From the NCBI RefSeq assembly GCF_000499845.2, contig NC_023756.2, forward strand, positions 42,967,393 through 43,031,392: a stretch of 64,000 bases of DNA. Direction: 5' to 3'. This DNA comes from Phaseolus vulgaris. Lineage: Eukaryota > Streptophyta > Magnoliopsida > Fabales > Fabaceae. The notes beneath the pieces were generated by a model. It saw only the letters and a list, made by a program, of their open reading frames with translations. It was not told the origin of the DNA and ran no database searches. Both the position numbers and the translations under genes were made by a program. Positions 29,396-42,304 of the stretch are shown here, one piece after another. Position 1 is the stretch's first letter. Each line of letters starts with the position of its first letter.

Positions 29396-30551
29396 GCATA
29401 AGAGATGATAAAAGATTTCATGCATTTGGTATATCTATATATTAGCAGTGGATATTTGATCTCATATCTCAATATCATCTATTGAGTATAAGTATCAACG
29501 ACAATCTTTATGGCAAGTGAGAGACAAAAAATGTTCTTTACAATTTTTTCTTTCAAGATCAAATATGTATTTAGAGGTGGATGCGTACCTATCGAATAAT
29601 AAGTAACTATCTTTAAACTACAGGTATGAGATATGTTGGGTTAAGGAGGCATGAACAGTTGATGCAACACTTCAATAACATGACGTCACTATTAGTCTAC
29701 TCCTACAATCCCACACATAAGGGAATTTGAAGGATATCCCGAGCGAGGAACTTATTGTTCCATACATCATCTAATACAATGAGGAATCTTCTATCATGTA
29801 GTATCACCTTTAATTTGTTTCGAAGCAGATTCAAAATTGTTATATCACAATGATTGACAGTCACACATTCATAAATTTTCTGTGATCTCCAATACATCTT
29901 GTCCATGAGATGTAAAGATCTTACATCGAAATAATCCTTACCTCGCACATCATTGAACAAAATTCGAGCAAGGGTGCTTTTTCCAATTTCCAACACACCA
30001 ACAATGGCAATTATAGGAATTACTTTTTCCTTGATTAGATGGTCTTGTAATAAGAATTCTTCTAAAATTTTTTCTTTGTCAAACTTTCTCCTATATACTT
30101 CAGATTCATTAACCAAAGAACTTGTGGTACAGACAAGGTAGGCAACTCATGTATAATATTGACAAGATAAAACAAATATTTTTGTTGGACTAGCTGTTCA
30201 AGCTGATCTACCATTTCGAGAATTCTTGAGGGTATCCCATTTGTGTTTAAAGAAGAGAACATGTTGCTGAACCAATTAGACTCAAATTCCATCTCACCTA
30301 ATATTTGGTTTCCATCATACATTATATGTTTTAGATATTTAGCCAAGAACTCACAAATGCATCAATCAATCCTTTTTTTCGGCGTCATTTACAACTCCTT
30401 TCAAGCTTAGTAATAACATTTTCAATTTGCACATCAGTCTAAACTCCACATAATCACCAATTAGGGATTGTAGGAATATATTCTCACGTCTAGCCATTCT
30501 ATCAATAAAGACAAAAAAAAAATCTTGAAAGCAGGGGTCCAACAAAGTCAA
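29395..30551 (-). pseudogene. CC-NB-ARC (CNL) resistance pseudogene, longer copy
   Basis: On the minus strand, 30551-30366 encodes an Rx-N-type coiled coil (LDPCFQDFFFVFIDRM, ending LLSLKGVVNDAEKKD). 30346-30062 is a linker. 30116-29703 is an open NB-ARC stretch with the P-loop GVLEIGKST (fits GxxxxGKS/T), TLARILFND, RNBS-A-like FDVRSLHLMDKMYW, and kinase-2 RFLIVLDDVWNN. The gene then breaks, and the next recognisable motif is a GLPL block near 29560-29460. The LRR region is missing entirely. Intact CNLs are cytoplasmic immune receptors of about 900 residues or more. This locus cannot encode one. Confidence 0.85.
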
Positions 30552-30599
30552 TCACCATGATGCAATATATTCTCACGTCTAGTCATTCTATAAATAAAG

Positions 30600-31158
30600 A
30601 TAGAAAAAAATCTTGAAAGGAGGAGTCCAACAATCACCATGATGCTAGCGGTCTATAAGGAGGAAGACTGATTAAGATAAGAAATACCTTCACTTAAAAA
30701 AAACTAACTAAAAACACGAAAAACATTATAACATAAGATATGAGAGTGCACAACTCACACAATCACACCAGAAGTTGTGAGAGTTTGAGCCAACAATAAT
30801 TATGAAAGCCAATAATATTTCTTCAAATTGAACTTAACTAGTTGAACTATCATTTTTTTCTCTTTCTTATTGTGGGACTAAGATTTATATAAAATTTCCA
30901 ATACATCTTCCCATAATAAAGTTTAGACATTATGAATATTAATACCATTCTAAAATATAATTTTTAAATTTAACCCAATTTAAAAAAAAACAAATTCTTA
31001 AGACGAAGTTTACATTCATTCCTATACTATAATTTAAATCTTATACTATAATTTAAATAGTATGAGATTTTTAATGTTTTGAGAAAAAAATCAATCTTAC
31101 AAAGTAGCACTTTATTTTATTTTTATTTTTCTTTAAAATATATAGATTAAAGAAAGAA

Positions 31159-31194
<36 letters not shown>

Positions 31195-34100
31195 CGGTAT
31201 GTCCAATATTGTTTCACATAGTTCAGAGTCAAAGTGAATGACAGTTTATATATTTCTTCCTCTCCAACCCACCAAAACGTCATTTAAGAACAAAACCGTG
31301 ACACTCAACTTTATTTCAAATACAAACAATATATATAATATGTAATAGCTACAGTATTATTTGAAAAATATGTCCCCACCTTGATGCATAGTTTAGCATT
31401 CTACTCTTAGAGCAAGTTGACATGCAACTAGAAATGGAGATGAATGAAGAGACCATCACCCACATATGTAACTTAGACGCGTTGAAAGCACTAAGAAGAA
31501 CATTATCAATGTTGAAATTTGATGCTTTTTCCATGCACTCCTGCCACTTTTTTTTGCACTATTAAGCTTCCCCCCACTTCACATGAAGAGATAACAACAC
31601 TTCCATTTTTTGTAATATTTTCCTTTCTAACATAAATGGCAGCCAGCTAGCACCACAACACAACACAACCATGAACAAACCCACTTTGCTTCCTTTTCAC
31701 CTTATTTCACCCAAATCCAGCAAGTGTCATGGAGTCATGATTAGTTCACAATACATGCATGGAACCTTTACTTATAAGCTTAATTAACATTTTCATTTCA
31801 ATTATTATTCTTCCATGTTAAAGACCTGGGAAATTATAATACACAACTAAAATAAATGCATTGTGCTTTTATGTGTTCATCTAGCTAATTGTTTATTTTT
31901 TAAAAAGTTTTTTGTTTATTTTGATAAGAAAAATTATATCTACTTCTTAAATAAGTAAGTGTTTTAAAATGTATTTATTTAGAAACACTTATTTTAAGTT
32001 TAAATAAAGTAGTTCAACTAATCTAATAATCTTCACAATTAGTTAAGTTTATTCATTTTTTTTATATAAACAAAATAAAAATTAATTATTGTTAATTATA
32101 TTTTTCATTCATATACTATAACATGAAATTGATTTCCATTTTTAGTTCAAATTTAAAATCATTTAATTACTTGTAGTATGAATATATATATTAAAATAAG
32201 TCATTTTAAGAATGAAATGATTGTTAATTTTTTTCAAAAGAGTGTTAGTTATAGGAACACAAAATATATTTAACCATACAAAACCATATTTAACCCTTAT
32301 TAAAATGAGGCTTAGATTTGGACATATATGTGCTTACATTTAAATTTAGTATTTTTTTTTCTTTTTTGAGTTTAAAAAGAGTATTTAATATTTATCAAAA
32401 ATTATCAAAAGCTTATATCTTTTTATTACTTTTCCATTATTAAATTAAAAAGGAGTTTTAAGCTAGTTTTCTTCTTACATGAACAATCTTGAGTTAAACC
32501 TTTGAAAGCTTATGCAGTCTTAGGAGTTTCAGTCAACAAAAAATTACTTGTCATGTTTATAGTAAAACATAGAGTAAATTTCGTTGGTAACTTCCATTTT
32601 AAAACGAAACTTATTTAGCTATTTTAAAATATTAATATTCAGCTTAGGTAATTAAATAATATCTCTATATTAAACTGAATGAGTAATTTTGCATTACTTT
32701 TGACCAAAACTTTAATGCACAATGATAATTTAAAGATAAATTTAATAATTATCTAATTGTTGTCACTTTAATTCTCTAGCTTTTTCTTATTGTACTTTAT
32801 TCTTTTTTTAATCTTTATAAAGCTATAATTGATTTTTGTGGCGTTGAGAAAATCCACAATTGCAATAATTGAAATAAAAAAAAAAACTATCAGAATTAAT
32901 TGTTGACAATCACTACAATAAAAGAAGTCAAATTAAAACAAAAGAAGAGATAAAAGACCAAAATAAAATAAGAAAAGATTGAAAAATAAATCAAAAGAAA
33001 GTCATAAAGTTCTCATGTTTTAAGAAGTCATCTAGAGAAATTAAAATAATATGTATTCATTTTGTCTCTCATTCTCAATTTCTCTATTATTTTTTTTCAG
33101 GTCACTTAATATAATATATAAATATTAAATAGAATTAACAAATATTAATGAAAAAAAAAGATACAAATCTTTTTAATCTAACCTAAATAAGATATATATG
33201 TATTGATCTAAATATATCTTCATAGTTGTGAGTTTCAAAATGTTTCAAAGATTTTCACTCTCTTGCAGAGTTCTAGGTTATAGACTTGTAAGATTCCACT
33301 CACCAAAGTTGAAATTTCTTAAACAAAGGATCAAAATGCATCAAATATAATTTATTTATTTTGCATTATTTTATAGTTTTTTAAAAATAATATCAATTAT
33401 TTTATTTCATACTTCTTTCCTATCTCTAACTGTCTCTTTTTATTTTACAAATTCTCATGAAAAAAATTGTATAAATAATTTTTTTCAGATAAAAAAACAT
33501 AGTTCAAAAGTATAAGATAAATCACTACACATATACTCTTTTCCCTTTTCAATTTGCTTTTATATCTACTCATTTTCAATCATTTGCATCTGCATGCCCT
33601 GATATAATTATATTAATCATGTTGAATATTTGTGTGAGAGCATTTGAATATTTTAAGAATACAAATAATTACATTCTCCCTAAAAACACATTTATTAAAA
33701 ATATCTTAAAAAATATTAAGCCTATGCGTGCACGTCAAGCATATAATTATCTCTTTCTACTATTTTTCATAATTTAAAACTTAATAAAATGAAATAATTT
33801 AATAAATTCTTCAAAACAAATGACATGTTTAAAAATAAAATAAAAAATTATTATAAAAATCATTAAATAAAAATTAATTTTAGAAGCTAAAATAATTATT
33901 CACTATATTATTAAAATTAGAGACAATTTTATAAACTAAAAAAATTATTGATATCTAAAATAATTTTTATTATCAATAAAAAAATTATAAAATAGTTTCT
34001 AAATTGATATCTAATGAATAGTTACAAAATTTTAACTCCTAACTACCAATTTAGAAATAATTTTATAATTTTTTATTTACAATATAAATTATTTTAAATA

Positions 34101-34690
34101 TAAAAAAAAAATCTAAAATTTTATCTAATTTAAAAAATATAGTGATTAATTATTTTTTATTTCTAAATTTGATTTTTATTTAATAATTTTGTTTTAGTTA
34201 ATAGAATATTCTTACAGTATTAATAGTTTCACTCTTGTCAAATCTTGAGTGTTTTTTGCCTTCAAAATTTCGAATCTTAATTTATTTACTCTTATAATTT
34301 TATTTGTGAACACTGATTACCAATACTTAGTGGTAACATGTATAGAATTCCAAAAAACCCATACTGCAAAAATGAAAGGATGTTATTATTTTAATACAAT
34401 TACATTACAATTTTCAATATTATTATTTTAATATTTTTTATATTATTTAATTACAAATTTACTTTATTTATATATATTTATATCTAAATCAATCACCTGA
34501 ATAAAGTTATATCAAACTATCATTTCTCTTCTTTTATTTTGTAAGAGATTAGGCCATGAACAGAAACTTAAATATGTGTGGAATAGTAAGGAGGGTGCCA
34601 GCTTTTCCCAACTATACAAAGCTTCATTTTCTTTTTCTCTCCTTGCTGGTCCACATTACAACTAAGTTCAATCCTCTCACCAAGTATTGT
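30600..34690. other. AT-rich intergenic DNA, no supported gene
   Basis: It contains a partial duplicate of the NB-ARC pseudogene leader (30560-30660) and an (AT)n run at 31160-31192. A slightly more complex stretch at 31330-31760 has no recognisable product. At 33977-34077 there is an inverted repeat of about 33 bp per arm. Most of 31.8-34.5 kb is low-complexity A/T. Confidence 0.65.
33977..34077. repeat. Short hairpin-forming inverted repeat (MITE-like)
   Basis: The arm around ATTATAAAATAGTTTCTAAA (33984 onward) is matched in reverse complement by TTTAGAAATAATTTTATAAT (34051 onward), with about 30 bp between the arms. It is probably a remnant of a small DNA transposon. Confidence 0.6.
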
Positions 34691-34695
34691 GTGTG

Positions 34696-34703
34696 TATAT
34701 ATA
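34696..34703 (+). promoter_or_regulatory. TATA box of the peroxidase gene
   Basis: TATATATA about 60 bp upstream of the chosen ATG, at an appropriate distance for a short 5' leader. Confidence 0.5.
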
Positions 34704-34763
34704 CCTTGTTGTTTCATCAAGATTCTGAACAAACCCCTTTTGAATTCTTTGAAGACTGTGATC

Positions 34764-37087
<2,324 letters not shown>

Positions 37088-38435
37088 ACTGGGGAAAGGG
37101 TGTGATGTTCAATTGATTTGGGAAACTCTACAGAGTTGTCATTCATTGGTGAAACCACATGCTTTGTCTGTCTTAATCATAAATAACATGTTTGGTTTGC
37201 TCTTTATGATTGTTTCCATTAAGAAGATCATTTATTTGTATTACTATTATTATTATTGTGTAATATTCAAAGGAAAAGTAGGTTATAAATAATTGAAGTG
37301 AAAATTTATTAGTATTATCCCATTCATACTTCTCTATTCGTTTTCGCATTGAAATAAAAGAAAATAACTCAATTTAAATACTTAAAGATAGTGAAACAAA
37401 AAATTCTGATTTTGTAAGAGACAAAAATTATAATTATTTGTTTCTTAAAGAGTTCATTTACTTTGGATATCAGAAACATAAAAGAAAGTTACATATAAAA
37501 TGAAGTTTAAAATAAATCTAATATTATCTCATCTTATCTTACTCTTTTTCCTTTCATTATTATATTTCTCTTTTTTAGTTTTATATTAGTAATAAATAAA
37601 AACGGCATTCCTATATAAAGGAGAAAAAAAAATTAAAAAAAATTATTTTTTTAAGATTTGTTATTGGAGTTTCTCATCTTATTCTTACTCTTTTTCTTTT
37701 TATTATTACATTTTATTTTTCAGTTTTATATTAGTAATAAATAAAAACAGCATTCTTATATAGAGGAGAAAAAAAATAAAAATAAAAATAAAAATAATTT
37801 TTTAAGATTTGTTATTGGAGTTTCTCATCTTATTCTTCTCTTCTTTTTTCTTTTCATTATTATGTTCATCTATTTTAGTTTTATATTAATAACAAATAAA
37901 AATTAGTAATTTATAAGTATTGAGAATGAAATAAATAACATAATTACTTTAATATAATTATGTTCATTGTGTTGAGTTATAAATTTAAATTTATTTAATA
38001 TATTTTTGTATAATAATAATAATATATACATAATAATAATAAAATAGAAAATACGGATATAAATAGAAAATGCAGATATAAAGGCGCGTGTTTGTGTTTC
38101 GACTTGTTATAAGTAATAAGTAATGTGTTAAAAAGGAGAGATATACATTTTACATATGCTTGTCATTTCTTTAGAAAAATATATTTTTTTAAATTTAATA
38201 AATTGAAATATATTTTTTATTTGGAACACAAATTCACGTCAAATTTTAGAAACTTAAAATATAATAAAAAATATTATTTTATATAAACTATAAGTTATTT
38301 TTTATTTTATTAAAATTATAATGTTTTTCTTCTAGTTTTCTGGAAACTACTCAAAATAGTTTTCAAATGATTTTGCAAACGTATTTTTTTACAAAAATAA
38401 AATATATTTGATGAAAAAAAATTAAACAATGGAAA
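37088..38435. other. Peroxidase 3' flank and AT-rich DNA
   Basis: The 3' UTR probably ends by about 37.3 kb. Beyond it lie a ~150-bp tandem repeat (37526-37905) and further A/T-rich DNA without a gene. Confidence 0.65.
37526..37905. repeat. ~150-bp tandem repeat, 2.5 copies
   Basis: Units begin TCTCATCTTATTCTTACTC-like at about 37526, 37672 and 37822. Each contains TTTTATATTAGTAATAAATA, and the first two end AAGATTTGTTATTGGAGTTT. Copies differ mainly in homopolymer lengths. Confidence 0.85.
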
Positions 38436-38439
38436 ATTA

Positions 38440-40025
38440 GGAGGTGTTTCTTCTTGGATCCTTACATTTTTTTCCTGCACCCTTCAAAAATGTGAGTTGG
38501 CAAAATTAATCCTGAGAGATTTCAGGAACCTCGGCACATCGTCTCCTTCGTCTCTATCATTGTCGTTGTTCATAGCAAGTGGCGGTGAGTATTCTGGGCG
38601 ATTTTTGTGATTTTAGTGCGCTCTTAGTGGACGTAGACAAACATGTGTGCTTTCCAACAACATTCCAATGGTTAGTGAGTGATTTTGGAAATGTTGTTCC
38701 TTAGAGAAAAAAGGTAAGGTTTGTTTTTTTTTTCTTCTAGAATTGGTATTTCCTAATATTTGTAAAAAATGGCAAATCCGAAATAAAACGAGTGAATGCA
38801 TGTATGTTACATTATGGAAATGCAGTCCATAACCATTTCAAAATATCATTTTCGAAACATATTTTATGATTTCCAAATTTATCACTTTGGAAGTCAACAA
38901 ATGTGTTTTGAAAAGGATATCAAGCATCTTATTATACTTTAACATAACAAAATCAAAACATAATTTCAAATGAGTCTACATGTGATAGGACACACATTCA
39001 ATGTGCAATTGTATAAAATGCTGGTTGGCTTTGTATCTAAACATGTTTTGATTCTCATTATTGAAGAGTTTGAACGGGTCAATGATGTGAGGTTTGACAA
39101 TGAACGTTGTGGATGTACTTAGGGACTCACGAATTACCATGTGTTTGTCAGTTAGCCAGATATGTTATGAGTGTCATTCCACTTAATGAAGTTCATGTTA
39201 TGTGGACAAGACTCAATTTTTCAGATTTATCTGAATGTGATTCATCATCCGAGTTGTAAATTCAACCAGAATGGGATGTCATTCTATCCCGGTTCAAATA
39301 GGTTGATATTTGTGACAAAGGAACAATTAAAAACAAGTTGCGTGAAATTGCCTACCCAGACATGACAACATTATGTGCATCACTTAATGCAGTTAAGACA
39401 AAAAAAGGATCCCAAAAGAGTAAAACAAACAAATTTTAGAGGTCTACAAAACACATCCCTTCATACTTTGAGCATGTAGATCATATCCATTTTGTAAACG
39501 ATTACGTAATCTATAACCTAATTGGAGAAACCTACCGGATTACGTAATCCAAAACCCTAACTAAACAACTGTCCATACCGAATTATATAATTCAGGACTT
39601 ATTACAACCCTAAACCCTACTAGATCACGTAATTCAGAACTTCTAGAAACCCTACTAGATTAGGTAATCTAGAACCTAATTAAAAACCCACTAGATTACG
39701 TAATTTGGTACCTATTTGTGCGAAGAAACTACCGAATTATATTATATCTTTTCAAATACTTTCGTCAAATTATACTTAAAGATGAAAACAGTGAAATTAC
39801 TAAGTTGTAAATGAAGAGGACAATAGTGAATGATGGATAAGGAGAGATTTAGAAGGGAAGGAGAAAGTAGAAATATGTTAAAACAGGTTAAAGTAGATTA
39901 AAGTTATATTTTAATTTTTTAAAATTTTTAATTTTTTTTTTTACTGAAAGGTATAATAGTAAATGCGATTTTATAATGAGGGTGGTTGAAGAAGTCATGG
40001 AGGTGCAAGAAGAAGCTGTCTCAAC
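38440..40025 (+). mobile_element. Mutator-like element relic upstream of SFT2
   Basis: From about 38990 to 39480, broken plus-strand frames resemble the C-terminal part of a MULE transposase: RDSRITMCLSVSQ (from CG.T.THGLPC), PLNEVHVMWTRLNF, SDLSECDSSSEL, LREIAYPDMTTL and a basic KKGSQKSKTN tail followed by IPSYFEHVD. Candidate terminal inverted repeats are TTTCTTCTTGGATCCTTAC (about 38449) and, reverse-complemented from about 40017, CTTCTTCTTGCACCTCCATG. No 9-bp duplication was found, so the exact ends are uncertain. The right end stops about 210 bp short of the SFT2 start codon. Confidence 0.65.
39500..39710. repeat. Array of GATTACGTAATC-like palindromes
   Basis: Perfect GATTACGTAATC at 39500-39511 and 39538-39549. 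Variants follow: GAATTATATAATTC at 39580, AGATCACGTAATTC near 39622, CTAGATTAGGTAATCTAG at 39655-39672 and CTAGATTACGTAATTTGG near 39691. Spacing is about 35-40 bp. They lie at the 3' side of the MULE transposase relic. Confidence 0.85.
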
Positions 40026-40234
40026 TAAAAAACAAAATAGAGAGAAAGCTCTTTCAAGAGCTGGGTTTCGGTGAAGTGGAGTCGTTGTTGTGATATCTCC
40101 ATCGAAATTCCACTCACAATTTCTGAAAATCGAAGCAACTCACTACGTAGTTACCTTTCGTTCCATAACCACAGATCCACCGTTTTATTTTTTCATTCTT
40201 TTTTTCCATTTTCCCGAGAAAGTGTGGGAAAACA

Positions 40235-42258
40235 ATGGAAAAAATGAACAGAGCCTTCGAGAAAGTGAAGACAATGGTGGGAATGGACGTCGAAGACGAA
40301 GAGCAGCAGGCCGCGGCATTGGAAAACAGCAACTCCTTCGCCTTTATGGACGATTTCAACCGCAACTGCACCTTGTCCACCACACAGGTCTTCTACTTCG
40401 CTCCATTTCTGCTCCAATTGGAAAATTCAATTGTTGTTAATCGTTTCATTTCAGAGAAAATAGAATAATACTTAGCGATGAGATAGAAAGGAAGTGAAAT
40501 TTGAGTGTGTGATTGATTCGGTACGGAAATGGATGTTCTAGGTTTTAGACGTGGATCTGTCCTTAATTGTGGTTTTTACATTGCTATAGTTTAGAATTTG
40601 ATTTTCCTTTATTACCATTCTCGAAGGTCAGGTGTTTTGGTGTTTTAATTCGATTTGCTGTTGTTATATCAGAAACTGTAGTTAGTGTTAGGCTGGAAGA
40701 TAGGTTGGTGAGAAGTTTTTTTTAATTCAGTGTTAGATGAGGAAAGCTACTCCATAGTTACATAATTCTCACAATAACCATGCATGCATATCACACCCAA
40801 ATTTACTGTTTCTGTGATCTGGATTCCTTTTAATGGAGATCTTATAATAATAATGTGAAAAGTGATAAGTCGTGTACCTTAGCGAATCATGAATGCATAC
40901 TTGTGCTGCATTCCTGATAACTACGACCTACCATAAGTGAGAACAAGTCAAGTGACCTCGAGATTTATTTGACCCCCTGTCAATTTACAATGTTTTTAAG
41001 GAAAATTAGCAAAATATTGCCGCGTAGGAATATTTTTAATTTTTAACCTTGAATTGGCAAGGTGCACAGTAGGAATGAAGGTAGAGAGTTGCATGGGCAT
41101 GGTCATCACTTTTTTACCTTTTTGGATACTGGAAGCTATCAGTGTTATCATTAGCGGATTGTGGGAAATGGCAGAAAGCCAGTCCAGGCTTTCAATAGCA
41201 TCCATATTTGCCCTTTCTCTACAGGGGCTGCCATCGTAGAGCGGTTTGGTCTAGAAGACATAGCAGACTGAAGAGCGTTGATAGTGACTGTATATATACT
41301 CTAAAATAGCTCTCTGAGCAGAGACCTCAGGGCCTATCTAGGGGATCATTTTTTTGGATTTCAGTTTCCAAAAATATAATCTATAATCCACTATATCATA
41401 TAGTAGATAGTGTTGCAGACAAATTGTGGAAGTCACATAGGTGTTGTATATCGATGTGTTATATGTATAAAAATTAAGTTGTATGCAAAAAAAAAAGCGT
41501 CAAAATTGGCTTAATATTAAGTTGTTAACTCAAAAGTTCAGTTGGCTGGAGACTTGCTGGAATTTACTAGAGGATATAGGATACTTGTTGCACCTATGGT
41601 GCCATAGCAATTATAATAGTGGGTGGAGTTGCAATTCCAGATCCGAGGACTTCTGAATGCTTTAGCTCTAGCGGATATTTAACAACACTGGAAGTTTTAC
41701 AATGTTCAATCCACAGATGATATGAGATTGAGAAATAAAAACAATAAAAAATATGGAGATAATATTTTCTAATAGAAATTATGCTTGTAGATTTTTTTGT
41801 ATTGTTGGAAATAACTTATACTGGCTCTTAGGTGTAACTAAGAGTTGAGAATGATTCACTGATGGACTGCAAGAAATAACTGAATATCTTCACAAAATCA
41901 TTCATAAAGGGTGAAGTAAAATAAATATTTGTTGGAAGATGACTGGATGCCTGAAATACATTTTATTTGGATCAGAATTTTTGTGGATTTCTTATTGAAC
42001 TGAATTATAGTGATATTGCATAACTTTTAAGTTCATTCGTGTTTGTAAGATGTGCCTTGGTTAATGAATTAAGATATGTAGTCTATAGAGGTACCATGTT
42101 TTGAGGTTCTGTAGTTTAAATTCTCAATACAATAACTGTGCAATTCCAATTAAATAAGGATGCCTTCTGTTTCAAACTACATAATGGAGTTAGCTTGGCT
42201 TTGGTAATTTACAAACTCAAATCAAGCATTGGACTTTGAGGAGCATAATGATATTGTT

Positions 42259-42304
<46 letters not shown>

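Noticed and set aside
25856..29400. CRISPR-like array
   Set aside because: The repeats are long (about 290-490 bp), diverged and contain resistance-gene fragments; the genome is that of a plant.
31349..31534. 61-codon minus frame MEKASNFNIDN...
   Set aside because: The sequence is more complex than its surroundings, but I recognise no domain and see no splice-linked continuation.
40090..40440. Longer open frame over the SFT2 first exon
   Set aside because: Different frame from the conserved SFT2 N-terminus; low-complexity Arg/Glu content only.
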